Positions 1-10,925 of a DNA stretch of 64,000 nt are shown here, piece by piece. Below the pieces are notes generated by a model that saw nothing but the letters and a program-made list of their open reading frames with translations, was not told the DNA's origin and did no database searches. Both the position numbers and the translations under genes were made by a program. Source of the stretch: Eriocheir sinensis (taxonomy: Eukaryota; Arthropoda; Malacostraca; Decapoda; Varunidae); assembly GCF_024679095.1 (NCBI RefSeq), contig NW_026111183.1:375596-439595 (forward strand), in the 5' to 3' direction. Position 1 is the stretch's first letter, and each line of letters starts with the position of its first letter.

Positions 1-480
1 AGTAGGTGAGATAACACAATAGCATTCACTTAAGTGAGGTGTGGCCGAGCGGTAGCCATTATAAGTTCACTTTAGTTCACTTTAGTTCTCTCTCTCACAT
101 GGACATTAAAAGCGTGAAATGTATTATAACTATATTAACAGCTTTACACAAAAGTTTACGTGAGCGAGTAGCACGAAACTAGAGCAAGCCACACCACAGG
201 GAGGCTGAGCACCGCTCGCCTGCCCGTCTCCCGTCTTCTCTCCTCTTCTCCGTGTTGCTCGCCCTTTTTACTGCATCTTGATTCTTCCGGAAGGGTGTGG
301 CTTCCGGTTGATGACTGCTGATAAAAGTCATTATTTGCTGATCCTTGCGTTAGCTCAGCATGTGTTCCCACGGCCATCAGCTCTGACGTGTTCCATAACA
401 TCCTGGCAAGGGCACTGAGCCTGTGCTTAGACACACAGTCACACACTCACATGTACATTATAATATATACATTACATTAT
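1..480 (-). mobile_element. LTR-like fragment of the second gypsy family
   Basis: This stretch aligns by eye, with gaps, to 29780-30220: both share the acacaatagc segment, the ggccgagcgg motif, the doubled ttcactt motif, a CT run, the ttcccacgg block and the tataatatayacattaca end. The second copy lies just beyond the env-like and integrase region of a minus-strand gypsy element, so this is probably a diverged LTR of that family. Its outer end is off the window. No convincing protein is encoded. Confidence 0.5.
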
Positions 481-512
481 ACTTAGGAAATGTCCTGAAT
501 CCTGGATCGGCT

Positions 513-586
513 ATGGTGATGTTAGGTGCCCCTATTAACACCCACACAGAGTAGCAGTACATAATAGGCGCACCTAACATCACCAT
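513..586. repeat. 25-bp inverted repeat (hairpin)
   Basis: Positions 513-537 and 562-586 are reverse complements with one mismatch, separated by 24 bases. The 20 bases just before the left arm (tcctgaatcctggatcggct) also occur at about 8089-8108. It may be a foldback element or a remnant. No gene is visible from 590 to 850. Confidence 0.75.
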
Positions 587-851
587 ATGTGGGGTACAAA
601 CTGCTGAGGGACTGTTTTTGGGGGGCCATTGAAGGTAACGGGCTAACGAGTAGCCTATCCGGATATTTTGTTTTTATTTATTAAGGATCCACGAGACATC
701 CTAGAATTAAATCAAAGTATGTGTTTATCTTTGTATTCATTCATACACACACTGGTAATATTTCTGTGAGGTCTGATTCACTTATTAGAGTGAAATTTTA
801 GTGTGATAAACAGTTACAAACTCGTGTCACTGGTGAAAATGAAAATAGTAA

Positions 852-1541
<690 letters not shown>

Positions 1542-1556
1542 CTATCCCCCCCTCTT
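1542..1556 (-). other. Polypurine tract of gypsy-1
   Basis: The plus strand reads ctatccccccctctt, giving a purine tract on the minus strand directly before the 3' LTR. In LTR retrotransposons this primes plus-strand DNA synthesis. Confidence 0.85.
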
Positions 1557-1606
1557 AATTGTGATCGTCCCGATCACACACTTAACTATGTACAAACATA
1601 AGAGAA

Positions 1607-2836
1607 TTAATCAAAAACATAATAATCGTCGTATCGCTGTGGACGCCTGCGTTGTCTCTGTCTTCTGTTCGTTGCCTCCTGCGCGTCTGTCTCCTGGTGC
1701 GCCTCGTCGTCGTCCGCTTCTTGGGGTGTCCCTGGAACATCTGCCGAAGCCGGGAGGCTCTCTCCCTCAGCTGAAAGGTCCAGAAGGCCTATGTCGTCGT
1801 CGACGTCCTCTCGGTCCTGGACGTCCCTTGCGTTTTCGTCGGCTGCTGGGTGTCTGTAGTTGTTCCAGGTGTAGTTTCCCGGACCGTGGTACCTCCATAG
1901 ACGGTTGACGTGGACAACTTTCGGCTTGGTCCTTTCCGTTCTCCGGATTCGGTAAGTCACGTCGGAGAGGCGTTCTAGCACAGTATAAGGGCCTTCCCAG
2001 GGGCTCTGTAACTTCGGAGACTGTCCTTTCTTCCTCTGCAGGTTGTAAAGCCAGACTTGGTCTCCTTTCTTGAAGTCAGCGTGGCTTGCCCTCATATTGT
2101 AACCGCGCTTCATGGCCTCCCCGGAGAACTTCAAGGCACCACGGACTTGATGGTGCACCTCTTCCAGTCGTTCCTCTAGTTGACAGGCAAAACTGGAGGC
2201 GTCCCTTGGAAGGCTTTCCCCAGGAGGCCTTCCTGTCAGTAGGTCCACCGGCAATCGCAGCTCACGTCCAAACATCAGCTTTGCCGGTGAATACCCCGTA
2301 GTCTCGTGGGCGGCAGACCTGTAGGCCATGAGGAGCGCAGGCAGCTTCTGATCCCATGAAGACTGATCATTGTTGCACTGCTTGGCCAACTCCTGGCCCA
2401 ACGTCCAATTAAACCTCTCCACCATTCCATCTGACTGTGGGTGCAGAGGGGTGGTCCGGGTCTTCTTGATACCCAGGAGCTTGCAGCACTCAGCAAGGAC
2501 TGTTGACTCAAAATTCCTTCCCTGGTCGGAATGGAGCTCGTTAGGCACACCGAAGCGACAGACGAACTTCTCCACCAAAACCTTGGCGATGGTAGTGGCT
2601 TCCTGGTCAGGGATGGCGTAGGCTTCCGGCCACTTGGTGAAGTAATCCATTGTGACGCAGATGTATCTATTTCCGTTCGTCGTCAGAAGCAAGGGTCCTG
2701 CTATATCCACTGCCACCCGTTCCATGGGGGCTCCAACCTGGTATAGTTGCAATGGGGCACGGTGACGCTTCTTGGGGCCCTTCTTTGCACAGCACACCTC
2801 ACACGCGTGACACCATTCTTCCACGTCCTTCCTCAT
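1607..2836 (-). pseudogene. pol: gypsy-1 pol, integrase part
   Basis: C-terminal pol segment of about 409 residues. It starts in the zinc-binding HHCC region (CHACEVC), continues through the catalytic core with the DDE residues (Asp in VAVDIAG, Asp in HSDQGRNFES, Glu in SDGMVERFN), and ends with a GPY/F module (PWEGPYTVLERL) and an acidic, Arg-rich tail. It inserts the cDNA into the host genome. It is in frame with the RT/RNase H segment upstream and is separated from it only by one stop codon at 2855-2857, so it would not be made from a normal polyprotein here. Confidence 0.93.
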
Positions 2837-2854
2837 GCCAACCCAATAGAACCT

Positions 2855-4150
2855 TTAGCGCAGGCGACTCAGTGTCTTCTTTACCCCAAGGTGTCCGCTG
2901 GTGATGCTGTCGTGCATTTCTTTCAAGACGCCTTCCCGGGACTTCACAGGTAGCACCGTGGACCAGTAGTGGTCAAGACCATCATGAGAGACCCAGCGTC
3001 GCTGCAACACCCCGTTGTCCATCCGAAGAGTGTCCCACTGAGTCCAGTAATTCTTGGTGGTAGGGCTTTCTCTCGAGATTACTTCCCACCCAGGTCGCGT
3101 TGACGATTGACTCAGCCACTCCATAATTGGTCTCAAATCTCGGTCCTCCCGCTGCAGTTTTCCCAAGTCTTCCCATGGCACCTCCGCTGTCTGTTCCACT
3201 GTAGTGCGGCGGCACATATTCTGGACGCTTTCCCTCTGGAGGCAATGTTGACACTCAGGTAGGCAGGGGCGCCGGCTCAAGCTGTCCGCGTTACCGTGTG
3301 TTAGTCCAGATCGGTGCACAATAGTATAGTGATGCTGCTCTAGTTTACCTATCCAGGGAGCAAGCTGGCCCTCAGGGTTTTTCAGTGACTTCAGCCACCG
3401 CAATGCAGCGTGATCCGTGCGGATGGTGAAAGTTGCACCGTACAGGTAAGCATGGAAAAAGTCAAGGCTCTTGACTACTGCCAGGAGTTCTTTCCGGGTC
3501 ACGCAATAGTTTTTCTCGGCTGGAGTGAGCTTCTTGCTGAAGTAGGCCACAACCCGTTCCATGTCGGCACATGCCTGGGACAGCACTCCACCAATCCCCT
3601 CATCACTGGCATCACAATCCAGTATAAAAGGCTTAGAGGGGTCTGGGTAGGTGAGTACGGGCGAGCTGATGAGGGCCTCCTTGAGTTTCTCAAAGGCAAC
3701 CTGAGTTTCCGCTGTCCACTCAAACTTGCGCTCCTTCTTCGTCAGGAGGTGCAGTGGTGCAGCAATCGTAACGAAGCCTTTCACAAACCTGCGGTAGTAT
3801 GAGCACAACCCGAGGAAGCTCCGCAGCTCCTTCACGTTGGTGGGTGTCGGCCAGTCCCTTACCGCAGCCACCTTCTCAGGATCAGTGCGTACTCCAGCCT
3901 CGCTCACGATGTGTCCCAAGTATTGGACCTCCTTTTGGAACAGACAGCATTTCTTCGGGCTGAGCTTAAGGTGTGCAGCTCTAAACCGGGCGAAAACCTC
4001 TGATAGCCTTTCCATCTCCTGCTCGAAGGTCTGGCCAAAGACAATCACGTCGTCGAGGTAGATGAGTGCCGTCTTCCAGTGAAGTCCCTCCAGCACCCTC
4101 TCCATCAGCCGCTCGAACGTGGCCGGCGCGTTGCACAGGCCAAAGGGCAT
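2855..4150 (-). pseudogene. pol: gypsy-1 pol, reverse transcriptase C-part plus RNase H
   Basis: About 431 residues. It opens with MPFGLCNAPATFERLM and reaches the RT catalytic box YLDD (IYLDDVIVFG) within the first 40 residues. The connection and RNase H domain follow (FILDCDASDEGIGGVL, then TDHAALRWL), then the start of the integrase zinc finger (HDSITSGHLGVKKT). The reading ends at a TAA at 2855-2857 where related elements are open, and it is out of frame with the RT N-part upstream. The catalytic motifs are intact, so the inactivating changes look like single events. Confidence 0.93.
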
Positions 4151-4154
4151 GACC

Positions 4155-4628
4155 TTAAACTGCCACAGGCCTTGACCGTAGGAGAAGGCTGTTTTCTTTG
4201 TCCTGCTCCGCCATTTTGACTTGGTGATACCCAGACATCATATCCAGTGTTGAAAACAACTTTGATCCCACCAAGGCGTCGAGCGTGTCGTCGATCCGTG
4301 GGAGTGGGTATGAATCCTTGATGGTGAGATCGTTGAGGGCTCGGTAGTCCACGCAGCACCTGAGGGAACCGTCCTTTTTTCTGACGAGCACTACAGCAGA
4401 CGCCCACGGGCTGCTGGACCGCTCGATTAACCCCTGTTGCCGGAGATCATCCATTACCTCATCCATCTCCTTGCGACGGGCTGGTGCCATCCTTCGAGGA
4501 GCTTGCTTCACTGGGCGGTGGCTACCTGTGTCGATGTGGTGCTCTACCAGATCCGTACACCCCAAGTCCAGGTCTCCTGTGGAAAACACATCTGCATTCC
4601 TTACGAGAAGCTCCCTGAGCTGTTCCAC
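4155..4628 (-). pseudogene. pol: gypsy-1 pol, reverse transcriptase N-part
   Basis: About 157 residues covering the start of the RT domain: the VKQAPRRMAP block, the SSSPWASAVVLVRKKDGSLR block, CVDYRALNDLT, and LFSTLDMMSGYHQV with the first catalytic Asp. Around 4190 the reading frame slips and the protein ends in an unrelated tail, while the expected RT sequence continues in a neighbouring frame into the next segment. This is a one-base indel in an A-rich stretch. It shares its frame with the protease segment and is separated from it by one TAA at 4629-4631. Confidence 0.92.
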
Positions 4629-5528
4629 TTAGGGCTCCTCTAGACACTTGGAGCTCCTGTCAAACAGGTCGCGCAGGTAGTCGGGCAGCTCCTCCTGGGG
4701 CTTCGTCAGGGTTCTCCTGCAGACACAGGTTCTCGGTTCCTGGTCGATCTCTTGGCACAACCCCACCATGGTCCCTTGTTCTATTTTCTTTGGGCTGAAG
4801 GAGACATTGGCCACGACGACAGGCACTTCCGCTGCAGCAGGGTCTACCAAAGTACTGCCTACAATCACCCCGTTTTCTACCGGACATCGACTTCCACTCT
4901 CTACCACACACAGGCTAGCCGGGGGGGCACCCGTAATTTGACAGGGTAACAGCATCTCCGACCTCGCAGGGATAATGGTGGTGCGCTTGACCGTCACTGG
5001 CAGGTCTTCCTTGTTCACAGTCGTCAGTGGCACCCTCCTTCCTCCTACAGTCAGCTGCTTAGCGCGAAAGTCCAGCTCGCACCTGTGGGAGACAAGATAA
5101 TCCATACCTAGGATGCAGGGGTCGTCCATGTCGGCCACATACACAGAGAGGGACTCTTCCTTTCCTCCGAGCTCAAACTTCACGTCCACTGGACCTCTGA
5201 GCTCTGCATAGTGTCCAGTGACTCCGCACAGTCGATGCGACGTCTTAGGAAGCCGACGATGACTCACCACGTCAGGCCGCACCAATGTGCGTTCTGAGCC
5301 TGTGTCGACGACCACAGGCCACAACACTCCGTCAACCTTGCCCTCCACTTGGCAGCTCGTCATGGTGGTTCTCCTGCACATTGACATCTTCGGGGCATGT
5401 ACAGGACAGACTGGTCGTTGCCCCCGTGAACCAGTCCTCCTTAGTTTCCCGAGTGGTGGTCCCTCGCCGGGGGCACAGTTTTCCGACACACATTCTTCCA
5501 GTGCCCCTTTTCTCCACAGGTCCAGCAC
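4629..5528 (-). pseudogene. pol: gypsy-1 pol, retroviral-type aspartic protease
   Basis: Retropepsin segment: the active-site motif is VVDTGSERTLV and the C-terminal hydrophobic-Gly strand is ILGMDYLVSHRCELDF. It processes Gag and Pol in this family. It overlaps the end of gag in the -1 frame, and the slippery site at 5444-5450 lies inside the overlap, so it is expected as a Gag-Pro-Pol frameshift product rather than from its own start. It ends at a TAA at 4629-4631 that interrupts continuity with the RT. Confidence 0.9.
5409..5450 (-). promoter_or_regulatory. Programmed -1 frameshift signal at the gag/pol junction
   Basis: On the minus strand the gag frame reads TCG GGA AAC TAA, so positions 5450-5444 are the heptamer G GGA AAC in the X XXY YYZ phase, followed at once by the gag stop (5443-5441). 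After a 7-base spacer, GACTGGT (5415-5409 on the plus strand as its complement) can pair with ACCAGTC at 5436-5430, a 7-bp stem with a 14-base loop. Slipping back one base enters the protease frame. GGGAAAC is an established retroviral -1 slippery sequence; its use here is inferred. Confidence 0.85.
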
Positions 5529-6850
5529 TTGGGTCCTTCTCTGGGCTTCTTCTTAACGCCACCTTCATATTCTTTCTTCCTCTTATAGCATTCGTTCTCC
5601 TTGTGCCCAACCTTCTCGCAGTACCAGCACGATCCCTGGAACCTGTCTGTGTCGCTGACAGCGCCCTTTCGTGCCCTAAAGCCAGAAGTCGAGTCGTCCC
5701 TGAAGCTTGACAAGCTAGACCTAACAAAGGACTCAAACTCCATGGCACGTGCCAGAGCTTCCTGCATTGATGTAGGCTTAGCTTGGTTCACTTGTATCTT
5801 CAGCTGAGGGCTGTCCAGGGCATCGATGAATTGATCACGCAGCAAAACCGTCAGCAGGTCAGGGGTGGCACCTGGGTATGCCTTGTGCGCCATGCTCTCA
5901 AGGTCCTGAGCGAGTTCCTGAAGAGACTCGCCGCGCCTCCTGTTGCGGGTTCTGAACCTAACCCTGAAGAGCTCGTTCTGGTGCTTGGTCCCATATCGTT
6001 GTTCCAGCGCCTGTGCCAGCCCGCTGTAGCTGCCCTTTGTCGCATTGTCGAGCTGAGCAAGGACCTCCAGCGCCGCTCCTTTCAGGCTAGTGGCCAGCTG
6101 CACCGCGCACTCTTGGTCATCCCATCCGTTCCGAGCTGCCAACAGCTCAAACTGAGCGCGGTAAGCCTCCCAGGAGACCTTGCCATCAAACTCCTGAGGC
6201 TTCTTTCTAACAGGCGAACCCAGCAGACTCATGGGGCTGGCGGAACTTCTTGCGGGGATAAACTCAGGCGAAGCAGGGCTCAAACTACTCCGGACTTGCG
6301 TAGGAGAAGCATCTTGGGTACAACTAGCCCCTGGACGCACTGGCTGTCCGTTTCCAGCCAAGCAATCTTCAAGGGCCTTCACTCTGTCACTTACATCACA
6401 AACTGCCTGTTCAGTACGGTTCACCTTTCCCTGCACTTCTAATATTTCTTTGTGTGTCGTCTCTCGTACCACCTCCATCTCTTGTTGAAGACTTGTGTGT
6501 TCTTTCTCCACTTCTATCAGGCGTTGTCCCAAGTTCGTGGTCACATCAATCATTTCTCTTCGCACTGATTCACTTCCATCTTGTACTGCTTTTAGCTGTA
6601 GCTGTAATCCTGTGAAGCGATCTTCTAGCTGTTCTTTGAGTTCTTGGAGTGTTCCTTCTTGTTGTTGCTGTGCTCTTTCTTGTTGTTCTTTGAGTTCTTG
6701 GAGTGTTCTTTCTTGTTGTTCTTTGAGTTCCTGGAGTGCTCTTTCTTGTTGTTGCTGTGCTCTTTCTTGTTTCTCCCCCTGTAGTCTCAAGGCTTCCAAA
6801 AGTTCAGTCAACATGTCGTCCCTCTGGGCAGCTTGGGAACGAGTCTCCAT
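5441..6850 (-). CDS. gag: gypsy-1 Gag polyprotein
   Basis: 469 residues from ATG 6850-6848. The N-terminal third is a Gln/Glu-rich coiled coil with imperfect copies of an ERALQELKEQQ unit (DNA about 6630-6770). A helical capsid-like region follows (FDGKVSWEAYRAQFELLAARN onward, found in gypsy Gags). It ends with two CCHC zinc knuckles, CWYCEKVGHKENEC and CWTCGEKGHWKNVC, that bind genomic RNA. It has no stop or frameshift, unlike pol. The stop directly follows a -1 slippery heptamer. The coding start lies about 35 bases inside the 5' LTR edge, so the leader is very short. Confidence 0.95.
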   Translation of the reverse strand: METRSQAAQRDDMLTELLEALRLQGEKQERAQQQQERALQELKEQQERTLQELKEQQERAQQQQEGTLQELKEQLEDRFTGLQLQLKAVQDGSESVRREMIDVTTNLGQRLIEVEKEHTSLQQEMEVVRETTHKEILEVQGKVNRTEQAVCDVSDRVKALEDCLAGNGQPVRPGASCTQDASPTQVRSSLSPASPEFIPARSSASPMSLLGSPVRKKPQEFDGKVSWEAYRAQFELLAARNGWDDQECAVQLATSLKGAALEVLAQLDNATKGSYSGLAQALEQRYGTKHQNELFRVRFRTRNRRRGESLQELAQDLESMAHKAYPGATPDLLTVLLRDQFIDALDSPQLKIQVNQAKPTSMQEALARAMEFESFVRSSLSSFRDDSTSGFRARKGAVSDTDRFQGSCWYCEKVGHKENECYKRKKEYEGGVKKKPREGPKCWTCGEKGHWKNVCRKTVPPARDHHSGN

Positions 6851-6870
6851 GGCGAAAAAACAAATGGCTA

Positions 6871-6884
6871 CACTCCTGACACCA
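6871..6884 (-). other. Primer-binding site of gypsy-1
   Basis: Read on the minus strand, TGGTGTCAGGAGTG begins one base inside the 5' LTR. The TGG start is the complement of a tRNA CCA end. Similar TGGTGTCAGAAGT-type sites in other gypsy elements are usually assigned to a leucine tRNA; which tRNA primes here was not tested. Confidence 0.8.
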
Positions 6885-6885
6885 G

Positions 6886-7282
6886 TGTTATGCCGGACGT
6901 GTTACTTGGGTTCCGTGTCGCCGTCAGGAGACTCCGTGGGAGGGAGATATGTAAACACTTTGCACAGCTTCTGTAGTTTAATATTCTTCCTTCGTAGTAC
7001 ACTTCACTCTGACTCTTCACTTACCACTAGCTTACTATTACTGGGACTGGGACTCTCTCGCCCTCTTCTCCTATATATATCCAGAACAGTACAGTCTAGA
7101 ATGTTACAGTATATTTTAGATCATACAAGAACATGTAGCAAAAATATGTGCGAGTTGGCAACACTTCCCGCCTGGCGCCTGGCCGCGCCCTGGGCGCGGA
7201 CGGCCTGCCTTGCTCCCCCCTTGCTCGTTTCCCAGGAGCCTTCTAGAGGCCTATGGTCGCCGGGGAAGCTTCCAGCACAACA
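6886..7282 (-). repeat. 5' LTR of gypsy-1
   Basis: 397 bp with the same tgtt...aaca termini as the 3' LTR. Differences include ctattactggg for ctatgactggg and a shorter GC-rich block near 7190-7220. The LTR carries the promoter and polyadenylation signals of the element. Confidence 0.93.
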
Positions 7283-7290
7283 TATATATA

Positions 7291-7374
<84 letters not shown>
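7283..7374. repeat. (TA)n microsatellite, right side of the gypsy target
   Basis: TA repeat with one ttta interruption. It continues the tract at 1034-1135 that was split by the gypsy insertion. Confidence 0.93.
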
Positions 7375-7379
<5 letters not shown>

Positions 7380-7579
7380 CAGTACAGTCTAGAACGTTAC
7401 AGTATATATTATATCATACAAGAACATGTAGCAAAAATATGTGCGAGTTGGCAACACTTCCCGCCTGGCGCCTGGCAGCGGGCCCCGCGGGGCGCGGGCG
7501 GGGCCTTGCTCCCCGCCCCCATGCTCGCTCCTCCCAGAGTCTTCCAGAGGCCCATAGATCCCATAGATCCAGCACAACA
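7375..7579. mobile_element. Right half of the older solo LTR
   Basis: Runs from cagaacagtacagtctagaa to agcacaaca and follows the 3' half of the two complete LTRs, but is more diverged (gcgggccccgcggggcgcg segment, duplicated ccatagat). It is followed by GTAA (7580-7583), matching GTAA at 848-851. Confidence 0.88.
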
Positions 7580-7751
7580 GTAACTTAAGTTTTGCCACGA
7601 TGAAATATACACAAATAGATAAATATGAAAGCTCACGAAGTCACAATACGTGATATCACCTGCTTTGCTCAGTAAAAATGTGCTATTTCAGGTATCTGAT
7701 ACCCTCAAAATGGCGGGCCTGCTGCCTGGGGCCTGCGGGCTACAGCCTCAA

Positions 7752-7937
7752 CGTTGCCAGATTGTCGTACTCAGCCGATTATATTTCCGACTTCCTACGC
7801 CAAACTGTCTTCTAGGCTCCAATAACGAAATTGATTTATAGTTATCGTTAAAAGAGTTAAATTCTGATGTTTCTTGGTAATAGTTAGGCGTCAGAAACCG
7901 GTAAATACTATGCTCTGAGTACGACAATCTGGCAACG
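7752..7937. mobile_element. Small palindromic (MITE-like) element
   Basis: Positions 7752-7774 and 7915-7937 are perfect 23-bp reverse complements, and similarity continues imperfectly inward for about 30 bases. A 186-bp unit with long terminal inverted repeats and no ORF fits a miniature transposon. No clear target duplication was seen. The following 7940-8200 is AT-rich and shows nothing recognisable except the short match to 492-512. Confidence 0.65.
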
Positions 7938-8222
7938 GTGGTTATACGTATTTGCATATTATTGGTCTGTTGTTTATTCAATGTTGGGTTAAAAAAAAAA
8001 AAATCTCATAATTTTAGTTAGTTTTTTGGTTATGAGGATTCTTTACGAAATACAGTTATAACGCTACCTCCTCTACCTATTGAAACGTCCTGAATCCTGG
8101 ATCGGCTGTCTGCCATATATCGATGCTTACGTTTTCTCAAATTTCATTAACTTTCATTTTCTACAACTTTAAAGGAGTAACTAATCCTGTCATCAATATC
8201 GTTATAGATAGATAGATAGATA

Positions 8223-8379
8223 GATGGCGCCACTATAAACACTCGCCTGCGCCAGAACGGGCTGGGCCGACCATCAGGCCCCACCTGGAAGAAGCCTTGG
8301 GCCGACCATCAGGCCCCACCGGGAAGATGCCTACCGGCGCAATAGGCAATCAACGTAAAAAAAAATATTAAAAAAATAA
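8223..8379 (+). mobile_element. 5'-truncated SINE copy
   Basis: Matches the 3' half of the full SINE at 55684-56034 (gatggcgccactataaac start, gggctgggccgaccatca, ccggcgcaatagg, terminal A run). It starts directly after a short (GATA)n at about 8204-8223 and lacks the tRNA-like head. Confidence 0.85.
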
Positions 8380-8604
8380 AAAATTGATATATGGTATATA
8401 GCAATATTTCTCAGTATCCTTTTTCTAACATATTTATCAAATAATTATATTACTGTATACTATTTGCCAACTCAACAGCTGCCTAATTTAATTACATATC
8501 CTTAGCTATCAAAAAAGCACAAAATCTGACTATGAATGAGTGATGAATGAGTGACAAGATTAATAAATAATGGTTTTCTAATACATTTTATATGGCGAGA
8601 GTGA

Positions 8605-8865
8605 ACCAGATTGTATACGCGGTGCATTGTTGGTAAAACAAATGCTTAATAAGCTATTCTTATTATAGCCGTTGAGCCACTGTAACACCCTTATACAGCA
8701 CAAATCACCATTTTCACTGAGCACGCTGCGGTGAGAACACAGTAAAGTGAACCAGTTTCCGGCCCAGCACCATTTGTGTACACGTGTGACATCATCCGCG
8801 GTGCATTGTGGGTAAAACAAATGCTTATTGAGCTATCCTTATAGTATACTGTATAATCCTTGAGC
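8605..8865. repeat. Diverged tandem duplication
   Basis: A unit containing gcggtgcattg(t)tgggtaaaacaaatgctta is present at about 8618-8663 and again at about 8798-8843, each preceded by gtgaaccag and followed by agctatycttat. No coding potential. The flanking 8380-8600 is AT-rich without a recognisable feature. Confidence 0.6.
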
Positions 8866-8945
8866 GTAAACCAAAACTCTAAACCCTTGCGCCAGTTGAT
8901 TCAAAATTTGACGCGCTCCCCGGAAGACCCTGTGCCCTTTGATCC

Positions 8946-9622
8946 TGGTAAAGAGAATGGGAGGTAGGTTCACACCGGCCGCTCCGCGCAGGGTGTGACG
9001 TCACGTGAAATAAAGTTGTAGTTGAGTAGATACCGCGCGCTTGACTGGCGTATATGGTCGGCAGCAGGCCGCCATATTGGTACGGCAAAGATTAGCGCGG
9101 ACGTCTAAAGAAACGTGTACATTTAAAGTTAAAGAGAATGACAGGTAGCTTGGTCTATACTCAGTGATGGAGATCTAAGGTCTGTGACCAACACCTAATT
9201 TTATACCAGTGTTTATTTCTTTTACGGCATGTAGAGACTACACAAAAAGCCAACAGAATCTGCTCGAGAATAAGTATTATTTTTTATATTACATATTTCC
9301 ATCCATTTTTTTTAAAGTTCTTGATCTCTTGGCAGCTGATGAAACCGTATATTACTGTTTCCTTTCACCGAAACTGATCGACAACCGCGCACAATACACA
9401 CACACAAAAAAAAAAAGGCATATTGAAAGAAAATACACTTTAGCTAAGTTTCTCATTGAGTGAGCGAGAAGCCAGGTCAGGAGGCTGGTGCACACGACTG
9501 ACCCCTCCTCCATGCCGGGCATGTCCGGACCCATCAGCCCTTCTTTCACCTGACGTCATGCGCAGAAGAGACAAATTTAGGTACCCCCCCCCTAGTGAAC
9601 CTACCTTTCATTCTCTTTACCT
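8946..9622. mobile_element. Inverted-repeat element, about 0.68 kb
   Basis: 8947-8973 and 9595-9621 are reverse complements over 27 bases with two mismatches (ggtaaagagaatg... core). Inside them both arms carry gcgca...tgacgtca followed by (c/g)gtgaaa, so the arms are about 70-85 bases. A third partial copy of the core is at about 9130. Target duplication and superfamily are unclear. The middle (9130-9450) has no recognisable coding sequence. Confidence 0.55.
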
Positions 9623-9659
9623 TGACAGAAGGTATAATAGTAATGGACATGGATAGGAT

Positions 9660-10120
9660 TTTAGCAGGGACTCTCTTTGTCAACGCAATGTTAACTTCAG
9701 ATGATCTCCTGAAACACTTTTCATCTTCATGAAAACGTAAATTGTCTCAGTCATCGCCACAACGGTATCCTTACGGCAAATATCGTGACTTCGGTGCCTG
9801 AAGGCATCATATATTCGATGTCTCGTAGCCATGGAGTAAGACAGCGGGCACGAGCGACTGGAAGACACGGATCATTGTCCTTCGCACAAATGGCGACAGT
9901 GTCATGCACTCGTGATGAGCGAGTCTTTGACAACGTGGGCCAAGCCAATCCGCCAATTTACAATGATTTTGGCTGCTTTCACTTAGTGGCTGCCCTTTCG
10001 TCCTGGCCGATAAATGGGTATACCTGAGGAAACCTGGGGAGCTAAACTGTTGGAACCCGGATGTCACAATGGCCCTGTCCCGGGGTAATGGGTTACCACC
10101 CGCCATGCTCATTGGCTTAT
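9660..10120 (-). pseudogene. LINE C-terminal remnant fused to a dispersed repeat
   Basis: The minus strand at about 9807-9890 reads RTMIRVFQSLVPAVLLHGYET, which resembles the end of RT domains in RTE/jockey-type LINEs (the VLLYGSET block). The adjoining 9895-10110 contains a frame through a non-LINE-like sequence. Only a fragment remains, with no catalytic motifs. Confidence 0.4.
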
Positions 10121-10360
10121 GTGACGGAGATGAACACCGAGGCCACGCGCAGCTTTAGTGTAAGTTGCCAAGTTTGTTTTGACTCAACACAAAAAAAGTA
10201 CATATAATGAAAATAATTAAAAACAATAACAATGAAAATTAATATAAATAAAATGGAAATAACATAAATAAATACCAAAATAAATATAGAAGAAAAAAGC
10301 CCACACACTTGTAAGGCAGCACAGGTGGCCGCGCCGCGCCGCGCTCCGCCCACATGCAGG

Positions 10361-10500
10361 TATTTAAAGGGCGACTCCGCCAGGACAGCCACACTGCTGC
10401 TGCGGCCTGCGACTCCGCCACGACCACGCCCGCCCACTGCAGCACGACCACCAGCTCTGTCTGTCTGTTTGCCTGTCACCGCAGAGATCACCGACACCAG
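10361..10500 (+). promoter_or_regulatory. TATA-like box and probable noncoding first exon of the cysteine-rich gene
   Basis: TATTTAAA at 10361-10368 lies in a GC-rich stretch (10325-10450). About 30 bases on begins a candidate 5' UTR exon that ends at 10500 with CACCAG followed by GTGAGG, a good splice donor. A matching acceptor (CCATAAG after a pyrimidine-rich run) ends at about 10919, six bases before the ATG at 10926. The transcription start itself is not determined. Confidence 0.55.
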
Positions 10501-10925
10501 GTGAGGCCGCAAGTGCCTACACACACAAAAAAAGTTGGAAAGCAAAAGGTGTGATCAGCGAGGTAAGCGCTGAGCCTGAGGACTTATCACAGTCTTGGCC
10601 GTCCAACACGCCCCATCAGGAGCGTCTGTGCTGGTGCTGTGGTTTAACGTAAAAAAGAAAAAGGCATTCCAAAAAACTGCCATCCTCCCCTCTAGGCTTA
10701 AGTTCCTTTAGTTGCTCTGACCACATGACCACTAAATTCGTTTCGTTACTCCTGTTCACCTAATCAGTACAATCTTTCGTGCCAAGCTATTCTTTTAATC
10801 TGTTTATTGAACCTTTTATCTGCCTTGTATCCATTACTGCATGTCCTAACTTTTTTATGTAGCTGCACTACGAATACCACACTGTCAACCACTGTTTCTG
10901 TTTCTCTCCGCAACCATAAGCCGCG

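Noticed and set aside
36..60. tRNA-like A box (ggccgagcgg) at the left edge
   Set aside because: No B box follows at the right distance, and the motif recurs in the LTR-like copy at 29850.
5285..5710. Plus-strand frames across gypsy gag/pol
   Set aside because: They lie opposite a clear gag and protease and have no features of their own; the same applies to other antisense frames within LINE and gypsy coding regions.
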